Below, one piece after another: positions 1 to 6,038 of a stretch of DNA of 6,582 nt. Positions within the stretch are counted from its first letter, which is position 1, and each line of letters opens with the position of its first letter. Where the stretch lies: assembly GCA_039927975.1 (NCBI GenBank), contig JBDSTZ010000534.1:1-6582 (forward strand), written 5' to 3'. Both the position numbers and the translations under genes were made by a program. The notes under the pieces are model-generated. The model searched no databases and was not told the origin of the DNA. It saw only the letters and a program-made list of their open reading frames with translations. The stretch comes from JBDSTZ01 sp039927975 (GTDB taxonomy: Bacteria; Pseudomonadota; Gammaproteobacteria; Burkholderiales; Burkholderiaceae_D).

Positions 1-1230
1 GCCAATATGGGCCGTTCACTGGAAGCGTTCAACGCATCCTTCGACCAGCGCGCGGGTGCACTGGTGGAAAAAGTAAGCGACGCTCACGCCGGCCTGCAAC
101 AGGTGAATCACAAGCTCGCCGCCGACATGGGCCGTTCGCTGGAAGCCTTCGGCGCCTCCTTCGAGCAGCGCGCCGGCGCACTGGTCGCTCAAGTGGGCGA
201 CACGCACGCCGACTTGCAGGCCCGGCAAGCCGCGCAGGATGAGCAGAGCCGGCAAGCCTGGACCCAGTCGCTGGAGGCCATGGCGGCAACGCTCACGCGC
301 GAATTGCGCGACAGCGGCGCCCAGGTGCTCGACCAGCAGCGCGAAGTGTGCAACGCCGTCACCCACGCCGTACGCGAGCTTGCCGATCAAGTCCAGGCCG
401 ACGCCGGCAAGTCGCTCGCCGACACCGCCCGCCTGGTCGGCACGGCCGAAGAATTGATGCGCTCGCGCATTAGCTCGGAAGCGCAGTGGCTGGACCAGCA
501 TCGCGGCCGCATGGACCAGCTGGCCGGCCTGCTGCGGACCGAACTTGGCGCGCTGCGTGAGCAGGAGGCCGCGCGCGGCGAGGCGGCGGTGGCGCAGTTG
601 GGTGAGCTGCAGGGCATCGTCGCCACGCATCTGACCACCCTTGGCACCGCCCTGGAAGCGCCGATCACCCGCCTGATCGAGACCGCTGCCGAGGCGCCTC
701 GCGCAGCCGCCGAAGTAATCGGCCAGATGCGCCAGGAAATCTCCCACAGCGTGGCGCGCGACAATGCCCTGCTGGAAGAACGCAGCCGCATCATGGAAAC
801 GCTGAACGCACTGCTGGACGTCATCAACCACGCTTCGCACGAACAGCGCGCGGTGATCGACTCGCTGGTGGCGTCGTCGTCGGTGAAGCTCGATGCTGCC
901 AGCACCGCCTTCTCCGCACACGTCGCCGGCGAAACAGGCAAGCTTTCCGAAATCGCCGCCAGTGTGACGACCAGCGCGGTTGATGTGGCAAGCCTGGCGG
1001 ATGCGTTTGGCGTGGCGGTTCAATCGTTCAATACTGCGAATGAGAAACTCGCCTCCAACCTCGACCGCATCGAGCTCGCGCTGGATAAATCCATGTCGCG
1101 CAGCGACGGCCAACTGGCCTATTACGTCGCCCAGGCGCGCGAGATCATCGACCTCTCCATGAGTTCGCAGAAAGAGATCGTCGAAGGGCTGCGGCAGCTG
1201 CCGGCCATGCAGGCCGACGAAGGCCGATGA
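1..1230 (+). CDS. DUF802 repeat-containing coiled-coil protein (5' truncated)
   Basis: The reading frame is already open at base 1, so the true start lies upstream. The visible 409 residues are almost entirely Ala/Glu/Gln/Leu/Arg-rich helix with no membrane segment, typical of a long cytoplasmic coiled-coil tail. Two copies of a 40-residue unit starting MGRSLEAF, with an RAGALV segment inside, lie at 7-126 and 127-246. The two codons before the first copy match the end of a unit, so the array probably continues upstream. DUF802 is known as a domain present in two or more copies in hypothetical proteins of Burkholderiales and relatives. The C-terminal third (from about base 754, DNALLEERSRIMETLNALLD) matches my memory of the family. 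Its stop overlaps the start of the OmpA/MotB-like gene, so the two are co-expressed. By analogy with MotA and ZorA, the missing N-terminus could carry the membrane helices of a channel subunit; this is inference. Function is unknown. Confidence 0.85.
   Translation, partial: ANMGRSLEAFNASFDQRAGALVEKVSDAHAGLQQVNHKLAADMGRSLEAFGASFEQRAGALVAQVGDTHADLQARQAAQDEQSRQAWTQSLEAMAATLTRELRDSGAQVLDQQREVCNAVTHAVRELADQVQADAGKSLADTARLVGTAEELMRSRISSEAQWLDQHRGRMDQLAGLLRTELGALREQEAARGEAAVAQLGELQGIVATHLTTLGTALEAPITRLIETAAEAPRAAAEVIGQMRQEISHSVARDNALLEERSRIMETLNALLDVINHASHEQRAVIDSLVASSSVKLDAASTAFSAHVAGETGKLSEIAASVTTSAVDVASLADAFGVAVQSFNTANEKLASNLDRIELALDKSMSRSDGQLAYYVAQAREIIDLSMSSQKEIVEGLRQLPAMQADEGR
7..246 (+). repeat. 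Two tandem 120-bp in-frame repeat units
   Basis: The units at 7-126 and 127-246 have a period of exactly 120 bp (40 codons). The first 20 residues of the two units match at 18 positions; the second half of each unit is more diverged. Differences at the DNA level are mostly at third codon positions, which suggests an old duplication under protein-level selection. The first six bases of the window resemble the end of a unit (Ala-Asn against Ala-Asp at 121-126), so at least one more unit probably lies upstream. Confidence 0.85.
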
Positions 1231-1865
1231 TGGAAGACGTGGACGCATCCGAAAACAGTGCGCCGGTGTGGGCCGTCTTTGGCGACCTGATGTCCGGGCT
1301 GCTGGGCGCCTTCGTGCTGCTGCTGGTGGCGGTGGTTGGCGTGCAGATGGAGCTGACCGCCAGCCTGCAGGACGAAGTGAAGAAGCGGCAGGCCGAGGAA
1401 CAGCGCCGTCTGACGCTTGAGAAGGCGCTGGCGGTTCCGCTGGCGAGTGGCCGCATCACCCTCAATAATGGCCGCATCGGCATCAGTGGCCAGGTGCTGT
1501 TCGCGCAAAATTCCGACCAATTGCAGCCGGACGGGCGCCAGCTGCTGAGCAGCCTGGTGGGTCCGCTGCGCGCCTACCTTGCCGCGCGCGGCGAGATGCT
1601 GATGATCAGCGGCTTTACGGACGACAAGACGGTCCGCTACGGCCCGTTTGCGGACAACTGGGAACTGTCGGCGCATCGCGCCTTGACGGTGACGCGCACG
1701 CTGGTCGAGCAAGGCATGCCGTCGTCGATGGTGTTTGCCGCCGCGTTCGGTGCCGAGCAACCGGTGAAACCGAATACCGATGACGCCGCGCGCGCGCTGA
1801 ACCGGCGGGTGGAAATGGCGCCGGTGCCGAAAGCTGTTTCAGCCAAAGCGCCTGGCAATGGGTGA
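1227..1865 (+). CDS. OmpA/MotB-like inner-membrane protein, DUF802 partner
   Basis: This 212-residue protein has a short cytoplasmic N-terminus, one membrane helix at about residues 17-39, a charged linker at about 46-68, and an OmpA-like domain at about 84-197. The OmpA signature is clear: F-T-D at 130-132, N144, LS..RA at 147-152, N183 and NRRVE at 192-196. D132 and R151 correspond to residues that bind diaminopimelate in peptidoglycan. The helix begins GDLMSGLLGAFVLLL, which aligns with MotB ADFMTAMMAFFLVMW, placing Asp20 at the proton-carrying Asp32 of MotB. There is no signal peptidase site, so it is probably anchored in the inner membrane with the OmpA domain in the periplasm. The start overlaps the upstream stop as ATGATG. 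The second ATG at 1230 is 6 nt from a GAAGG ribosome site (1219-1223), so initiation there is equally likely. A plausible role is stator or peptidoglycan anchor of an ion-driven complex with the DUF802 protein; this is inference. Confidence 0.88.
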   Translation: MMEDVDASENSAPVWAVFGDLMSGLLGAFVLLLVAVVGVQMELTASLQDEVKKRQAEEQRRLTLEKALAVPLASGRITLNNGRIGISGQVLFAQNSDQLQPDGRQLLSSLVGPLRAYLAARGEMLMISGFTDDKTVRYGPFADNWELSAHRALTVTRTLVEQGMPSSMVFAAAFGAEQPVKPNTDDAARALNRRVEMAPVPKAVSAKAPGNG

Positions 1866-2637
1866 CGCTGCGATCACGGCCTACGATGGCGAGCAGTTAG
1901 TATCGCCCTCCGGCATTGAGGTGCTGCTTGCGGGCATACGGGATCAAGGGGGCGAACGCTTCGATGCCGCAGGGTGGCATTATCTCGAATCGCTGGCGCG
2001 GCGCGCGGCGGCGCATGAGGGGAGCGCGCGGCGCATGTTGGAGGCCAAGCGCGAACGGGCGGTCGCTGCATTCGCCGCGCGATTCGGACAGGCGCGCGTT
2101 GCTGCCGCCGAACTTATGGCGACGACGTGCCAGCAGCATCCGCAAGCCGCCGCCGAGCTGCAGCGATTGTTTGTAGACGGCGATTTCCAAGGCTTGCGGC
2201 GTCGGCATGCCACGCTGGCATCGCGCGATCACAGTGCGGGATTGGCTGCGCTGGTGGCGCAACTTGAGCCTGCCTTTCCCGGCCCGACCGGACATTCGCA
2301 GGCACATCCCCCGGCGGCGCGCGCCACCGCCGCCGCCCCTCTCGAATTGAAGACCGTGCGCGAATCACGCGCGACCTGGGCCAGGATGAGCGTCGACCGG
2401 CAGCTGGCGTTGGCCAAGAAGCAGGCGCCGGTCAATGCCGGGCCGATCAATTCCCACATGCTGGTGGTGCGCTCGCTGGCGATGATGCAGTCGATCTCAC
2501 CCAATTACCTGAGCCGCATTGTGTCTTACGTGGATACGCTACTCGCGCTTGCTCCGCGCGAGAAAGAGGTGCCGGTGAAGCGGAAAAAAGTGGTTGCTAC
2601 GAAGTCGAGCAAGCCAACCAGGGCGAGGGGAAAGTAA
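1858..2637 (+). CDS. DUF2894 family protein
   Basis: This 259-residue protein is predicted soluble, with no signal peptide or membrane helix. It has a helical, Ala/Arg-rich N-terminal half (about 10-140), a Pro/Ala-rich linker (about 141-160), and a more conserved-looking C-terminal segment (about 163-232) that includes RATWARMSVDRQLALAKK and SPNYLSRIVSYVDTLL. It ends in a strongly basic Lys/Arg tail. I recognise it as DUF2894, which is often found with DUF3348, DUF802 and OmpA-family genes in Burkholderiales; that assignment is from memory. The gene overlaps the OmpA-like gene by 8 bp with no strong ribosome site, so it is probably translationally coupled and last in the operon. The basic tail could contact nucleic acid or the membrane surface, but nothing in the sequence decides this. 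Confidence 0.82.
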   Translation: MGDAAITAYDGEQLVSPSGIEVLLAGIRDQGGERFDAAGWHYLESLARRAAAHEGSARRMLEAKRERAVAAFAARFGQARVAAAELMATTCQQHPQAAAELQRLFVDGDFQGLRRRHATLASRDHSAGLAALVAQLEPAFPGPTGHSQAHPPAARATAAAPLELKTVRESRATWARMSVDRQLALAKKQAPVNAGPINSHMLVVRSLAMMQSISPNYLSRIVSYVDTLLALAPREKEVPVKRKKVVATKSSKPTRARGK

Positions 2638-2756
2638 CTTCATACCGCATGCAAACATGCCCTGGAATCGTAAGTTGACACGATTGAGGCGGATCACACT
2701 TTACCCATGCCTGCAGCGGATGATGAGTGCTAGGTCCAAATAAAAAGGGGCATGCA

Positions 2757-3446
2757 ATGAATGCGAACGCTCGTCTCGTTTTTCCATGGCGTCGGCTTAC
2801 CTGGGGCCTACTTTTCTGGTGTGTGCTCTTCAGCGCGCCGGCCTACGCCGATCCACCACCTTTGCAGCCCATCCAATACAGCGCGGTGATTGATCCTACA
2901 AGCGGACAGGCGAATTTCTCGCTCCGCTTTGACCATGCCCCTGACTTCTTTACGGTCGATAATGCCGGACGTCCGCCCGATGCATTCGAACTTTTCACCG
3001 ACACGCGATCGAGCGATCCCATCCAAAGCGCCATCGACGGCCTGAACGGCAGCGGCCAGCTAGGCACACAAACCATCATCAGCGGATACGCCATCACCAC
3101 ACGGCGTCAGCTGGAAATCTGGTGGCCCAAACCCGTCTCCGAATGGATCCCTGGCGATCCCGACAGCCAGGCAGTGCTGAGGACGTACCGCGACTACACG
3201 CAGGTCGGCGACACGCTGTCTTTTTCGCTTCCATTGAGCCTGCTACATAATCCCGATGGCGTCTTCTACTATGGTTTCCAACTCTTTCGGTATGGCGGCT
3301 GGACGACCGTCAATTACTACGGAGTGAGCGGCCAGGAATATGTGTTCCCAACGCCACCCGTGCCCGAACCCGCGCATGCGGCCATGCTCGGCGCCGGCAT
3401 ACTATTGCTGGGGGCAACTTGTCGGCGCGGGCGCAGGCGAAAGTAG
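2757..3446 (+). CDS. PEP-CTERM sorting domain protein, secreted
   Basis: This is a 229-residue exported protein. It has a Sec signal peptide with a basic start (WRR at 11-13), a hydrophobic core at about 15-25 and a likely cleavage after AYA at residue 31. The mature part is rich in aromatic residues, Pro, Asp and Ser, looks beta-rich, and has no domain I can name. The C-terminus is a full PEP-CTERM signal: VPEP at 202-205, a short hydrophobic segment at about 207-220, and a basic tail RRGRRRK. Such proteins are known to be processed by an exosortase (EpsH/XrtA type) in exopolysaccharide-producing Gram-negatives. The exosortase is not in this window. I chose the ATG at 2757 because AAGGGG (2745-2750) sits 6 nt upstream and the signal peptide fits. 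A GTG at 2727 in the same frame would add 10 residues and lacks support. Confidence 0.88.
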   Translation: MNANARLVFPWRRLTWGLLFWCVLFSAPAYADPPPLQPIQYSAVIDPTSGQANFSLRFDHAPDFFTVDNAGRPPDAFELFTDTRSSDPIQSAIDGLNGSGQLGTQTIISGYAITTRRQLEIWWPKPVSEWIPGDPDSQAVLRTYRDYTQVGDTLSFSLPLSLLHNPDGVFYYGFQLFRYGGWTTVNYYGVSGQEYVFPTPPVPEPAHAAMLGAGILLLGATCRRGRRRK

Positions 3447-3476
3447 CCGGCCGCACATCTCTTTCATCTGGCCGGC
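3446..3476. repeat. Inverted repeat after the PEP-CTERM gene
   Basis: GCCGGCC (3446-3452) and GGCCGGC (3470-3476) are a perfect 7-bp inverted repeat with a 17-nt spacer, starting on the last base of the PEP-CTERM stop codon. No T-tract follows on either strand, so it is not a classical intrinsic terminator. It may still stabilise or help end the transcript between these convergent genes. Confidence 0.4.
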
Positions 3477-3507
3477 GAGTGAACGAGCTGCGATCGTTCA
3501 AAAACGT

Positions 3508-3741
3508 TCAGTAGCGCCATCGTGTTCTCCGTTTCAACTGGCGGAATCGCAACCACTTTTGCGGTTGCCGCCGTTTCAAAACTCGTTTGTAAAGCGGCTT
3601 TGCTGATCTCGAATTCGCGGGCCGGTACTCGTCCAGCTTGCCCGCAAGAGGCGCGCATTGCAACCGTGCAACCAATGCGCCGCACAGGTGCGGATGGGCC
3701 GCGTCGGGATGCCCCTGGATGAGCAAAATCGTTTTCTTCAT
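3508..3741 (-). pseudogene. Flavodoxin-fold NAD(P)H:quinone oxidoreductase remnant (N-terminal fragment)
   Basis: The frame opens with an ATG at 3741, 13 nt after the universal stress protein stop, and encodes 77 residues. The first 27 or so, including KTILLIQGHPDAA and PHLCGALVARL, match the first strand, phosphate-binding loop and first helix of flavodoxin-fold NAD(P)H dehydrogenase (quinone) proteins, which are normally about 190-200 residues. Resemblance ends near base 3658, and the rest is an unrelated Arg/Lys-rich tail. I find no continuation of the family in the other minus-strand frames down to 3447. This suggests a deletion that removed most of the gene. There is no good ribosome site, so translation would depend on coupling to the upstream gene. 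It could instead be a real small protein, but the family resemblance argues for a remnant. Confidence 0.55.
3540..3572. repeat. Imperfect GC-rich stem-loop in the convergent gap
   Basis: GCAACC (3549-3554) pairs with GGTTGC (3563-3568) across an 8-nt loop. The stem is extended by GGCG (3540-3543) with CGCC (3569-3572) across a 5-nt one-sided bulge. Only three T residues follow on the + strand, so it is a weak terminator candidate for the PEP-CTERM transcript. It lies inside the degraded minus-strand oxidoreductase frame. Confidence 0.3.
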
Positions 3742-3754
3742 GCGGAGGCCGGTG

Positions 3755-4591
3755 TCAGTGCGACATCCACAACGCCATTGGCGAAGAACGCAGCGCCGAA
3801 CGCGTCATTCCTCCAAGGAGAAATTCGCGGAAGCGCGAATGGCCGTAGGCGCCCATGACGATCAGATCGGCACCGGCTTCGGCGGCAAAGGACTGCAGTG
3901 CGTCGCCGTCATCGGCGCCCGCGTCGGCGGCCGACACCTTCACTTTGACGCCATGCCGCGCCAGATACAGGGCCATGTCGGCGCCGGGATCTTCCCCGTG
4001 CGCGTCGGCACTGTCGGCGGCGCGGAACACCACCAAATCCACCCGCGCCGCGCGCTTGAGCAAGGGAATCGCCGAAGTGATCGCCCTGACCGCTTCGGCG
4101 CTGCCGTTCCAGGCGACGGTCACGCGCTCGCCGATCTCGCGTAGCGGGCCACTGTGCGGCAGCACCAGCACCGGACGGGCGCAGTTGAGCAGCACATATT
4201 CGGGAAAGTCCGCGCGCAAGCGAGGCAGGAATTCGTCCGGATTGACCTGGCTGATCACCACCAGGTCGCTGTAGCGCGCATGCAGGCTGACCGCATACCC
4301 CGCCTCATCGTCGATCAGGCGCCGCTCGAAGGAATTCACGCCGGCGCCATTCGCCGTCTTGTCGAACAGGTCGAGCGCGCGGTTGGCATCGGCGCGCCAT
4401 TCTTCGATCGGGAAAACAATCGGCGGCACGCCGGCGTCAATGCCCGCGACCGGAAACAGATAGGCCGACACGCCGCTCGGCGCCGCGCCGACAAGATGGG
4501 CTTCAAACTTGCCAGCCAACCGTGCGGCAAGTTCGATACGTTGCGTCGATCCGGACGATTCATCGACGTGGACCAAAATAGTTTTATACAT
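3755..4591 (-). CDS. Universal stress protein, tandem UspA domains
   Basis: This 278-residue protein has the usual length for a two-domain Usp. Domain 1 (about 1-147) starts KTILVHVDES. Domain 2 (about 153-278) starts with ERVTVAWNGS and ends with the typical PMALWMSH-like tail. The nucleotide-binding signature G-2x-G-9x-G is present in domain 2 (G247, G250, G260), although the usual Ser/Thr after the last Gly is Gly261. Tandem Usp proteins are cytoplasmic and are induced by stress or energy limitation in many bacteria. The ATG at 4591 is preceded by GAGG (4603-4600 on the minus strand) with 8-nt spacing. An Fnr/Anr box with a matching -10 lies upstream, so the gene probably has its own low-oxygen-responsive promoter rather than depending on the alcohol dehydrogenase gene, whose stop is 191 nt away. 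Confidence 0.93.
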   Translation of the reverse strand: MYKTILVHVDESSGSTQRIELAARLAGKFEAHLVGAAPSGVSAYLFPVAGIDAGVPPIVFPIEEWRADANRALDLFDKTANGAGVNSFERRLIDDEAGYAVSLHARYSDLVVISQVNPDEFLPRLRADFPEYVLLNCARPVLVLPHSGPLREIGERVTVAWNGSAEAVRAITSAIPLLKRAARVDLVVFRAADSADAHGEDPGADMALYLARHGVKVKVSAADAGADDGDALQSFAAEAGADLIVMGAYGHSRFREFLLGGMTRSALRSSPMALWMSH

Positions 4592-4630
4592 GGAAGTCGC
4601 CTCGCTAGGTTGTGGCCGGATGGAGCGACC

Positions 4631-4636
4631 AATCTA
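4631..4636 (-). promoter_or_regulatory. Predicted -10 element of the usp promoter
   Basis: On the minus strand this reads TAGATT, four of six matches to TATAAT. It would put the transcription start near 4624, giving a leader of about 33 nt before the usp ATG. The centre of the Fnr/Anr box would then be about 42 nt upstream of the start, the arrangement of class II Fnr promoters, which need no good -35 element. The support is this spacing as well as the hexamer itself. Confidence 0.45.
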
Positions 4637-4659
4637 CGCCCAATGGGCGAAGTCGTTCT

Positions 4660-4673
4660 ATGATCCACATCAA
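4660..4673. promoter_or_regulatory. Fnr/Anr-type box upstream of usp
   Basis: The + strand reads ATGATccacATCAA, which differs from the Fnr/Anr consensus TTGAT-N4-ATCAA at one of ten defined positions. On the minus strand it is TTGATgtggATCAT. It lies in the noncoding gap between the alcohol dehydrogenase stop and the usp start, at the class II distance from the predicted -10. Anr control of usp genes is known in Pseudomonas. A Dnr or Crp-like family member could also use the site. Confidence 0.6.
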
Positions 4674-4782
4674 AATTCGGCCAGCGGGATCGATATAGGC
4701 GGTGCAGACTCAGTTCTGACGTGCGTCCATGACGCTAACTGCCGCAGTGCGACCGCCGCGCGCCGACGATCGCCGCACACAT

Positions 4783-5778
4783 TCATCCCGCGCCCGGCAG
4801 CAGCACCGCGGCGCCGTCGATCGCCCCGTCACGCAGCGCGTCGAGGGCGTGATTAGCCTCGCGCAAGCCGAAGGTGCGCGGCATGGTGCGGACTTCGCCA
4901 TTGGCCACCAGCGCGAAAAACGCCTCGCCGTCGGCGCGCGTCAGGTTCGCCACCGAGCGCACACAGCGCTCGCCCCACAGCAGCGCATACGGAAGAGCGG
5001 GGATGTCGCTCATGTGGATGCCGGCGCACACCACCATCCTGCCCTTGCAGGTCGCCCGCAGCGCCATTGGCACCAGCGCCCCGAGCGGGGCGAACAGAAT
5101 TGCCGCGTCGAGCAGCGCCGGCGCCGCACAGTCCGATGCGCCGGCCCACGCCGCCCCGAGCGACAAGGCGAATTGCTGCGAGCGCAGGTCGCCCGGGCGG
5201 GTGAAGGCGTACACCTCTTTGCCCTGGCGCACCGCGAGCTGCGTGAGGATATGCGCGGCGGCGCCGAACCCATACAGGCCGAGGCGGCGCGCGGCGCCTG
5301 TCATGGCGTAGGCCCGGTAACCGATCGGGCCTGCGCACAGCAAGGGCGCCGCGTGCGCATCGTCGTAGGCGTCGGGCAGCGCCAAGCAATAGCGGGCATC
5401 GGCCACGGCATATTCGGCAAAGCCGCCATGCCGGTCGTGGCCGGTCAACACCGGTGTGTCGCACAGATTTTCGCGCGCTTCGTGGCAATAGCGGCACACG
5501 CCGCAGGTGCCGCCCAGCCATGGCACGCCGATCCGCTGGCCAGGCGCGAACCGCGTCACCTGCGCGCCCCGCTCGACGATCACGCCGACGATCTCATGAC
5601 CCGGTACCAGCGGCAACAGATGCGGCGCCAGGTCGCCGTCGGCGATGTGCAAGTCGGTCCGGCATACGCCGCAGACGCCGGCCCGGATCAGCACCTCGTG
5701 CGCGCCCGGCGCCGGGATCGCCATCCGCGCGCAGCGCAGCGCCGTGCGCGGCGCGTCGAGCAACATCGCTGTCATCAT
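4783..5778 (-). CDS. Zinc-dependent alcohol dehydrogenase (MDR superfamily)
   Basis: This 331-residue enzyme is predicted to interconvert alcohols and aldehydes or ketones with NAD(P)(H) in the cytoplasm. Catalytic zinc ligands are visible as C39 (in CGVCRTDLH), H61 with E62 (PGHE) and C148. The structural zinc lobe has four Cys at 92, 95, 98 and 106 (C-2x-C-2x-C-7x-C). The Rossmann nucleotide site is the GFGAAAH stretch at 170-176. The motif set and short length fit the bacterial AdhA/CAD2-like branch; the substrate is not readable from sequence. The frame runs upstream to 6519 without a stop, but homology begins at MMTAMLLDAP, so I place the start at 5778. The second ATG at 5775 is equally possible, and neither has a strong ribosome site. 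It stands upstream of usp and divergent from the ATPase gene, consistent with a stress or fermentative redox group. Confidence 0.92.
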   Translation of the reverse strand: MMTAMLLDAPRTALRCARMAIPAPGAHEVLIRAGVCGVCRTDLHIADGDLAPHLLPLVPGHEIVGVIVERGAQVTRFAPGQRIGVPWLGGTCGVCRYCHEARENLCDTPVLTGHDRHGGFAEYAVADARYCLALPDAYDDAHAAPLLCAGPIGYRAYAMTGAARRLGLYGFGAAAHILTQLAVRQGKEVYAFTRPGDLRSQQFALSLGAAWAGASDCAAPALLDAAILFAPLGALVPMALRATCKGRMVVCAGIHMSDIPALPYALLWGERCVRSVANLTRADGEAFFALVANGEVRTMPRTFGLREANHALDALRDGAIDGAAVLLPGAG

Positions 5779-5873
5779 GTGGTCGCCGCCGGGTCGAGTG
5801 ATCATGTAAATTGAGACAGCTGGCGCGCCGATAAATTCCGCCGCGTCGCCACGCGGGGGCAACAGCCGGCCGG

Positions 5874-5882
5874 TGCTACACT
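5874..5882 (+). promoter_or_regulatory. Possible extended -10 promoter for the ATPase gene
   Basis: TGCTACACT contains the TGn extension and a TACACT hexamer (four of six matches to TATAAT). No convincing -35 is seen at 17 nt spacing. Transcription would begin near 5889, which would exclude the in-frame ATG at 5885 as the ATPase start and leave a leader containing the ribosome site at 5932-5936. Confidence 0.35.
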
Positions 5883-5942
5883 GGATGGGCGGAACGGTGT
5901 GGCCGGCGCTATCGACGGCGCCGCCAGAATCGGAGACAGCAG

Positions 5943-6038
5943 ATGGGCGCAACGAAAAATCTTCCATGTTCTTCCGATCGCGCAACGCCGCACGGCGCCA
6001 CGACAAGGGCCGGTCGCGGCCGCGCGCCATGCAAGTGA
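5943..6038 (+). CDS. Small leader-type ORF (31 aa) overlapping the ATPase start
   Basis: An ATG at 5943 is preceded by GGAGA (5932-5936) with 6-nt spacing, the best ribosome site in this region. The frame runs 31 codons and its TGA (6036-6038) overlaps the likely ATPase ATG at 6029 by 10 nt. The predicted peptide has no recognisable family. It could be a leader peptide coupling translation into the ATPase gene, or the site could show that the real ATPase N-terminus begins here and is shifted in frame. It may also be chance. Confidence 0.3.
   Translation: MGATKNLPCSSDRATPHGATTRAGRGRAPCK

Noticed and set aside
16..1248. 410-codon open frame on the minus strand opposite the DUF802 gene
   Set aside because: It is an antisense shadow of a GC-rich, repeat-bearing coding strand. 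Its His/Arg/Gly-rich product matches no family, while the + strand frame has clear domain features and couples to the next gene.
2647..2660. Short inverted repeat GCATG-CAAA-CATGC after the DUF2894 gene, considered as a terminator
   Set aside because: The stem is only 5 bp and no T-run follows, so it does not support an intrinsic terminator.
2662..2678. Possible sigma-54 promoter before the PEP-CTERM gene
   Set aside because: The TGG at 2662-2664 is not followed by GC at the required spacing for a -24/-12 promoter.
3638..4144. 168-codon + strand frame spanning the usp 3' end
   Set aside because: It is antisense to the well-supported universal stress protein and has no recognisable family.
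4729..5814. 361-codon + strand frame opposite the alcohol dehydrogenase
   Set aside because: The minus strand carries complete zinc-ligand and Rossmann motifs. The + strand product is Arg/Ala/His-rich without any motif.
5796..5815. Possible second Fnr box in the ADH/ATPase divergent region (around TGATCATGTAAATTGA)
   Set aside because: Aligned to TTGAT-N4-ATCAA, only one half matches at any register, unlike the strong site at 4660-4673.
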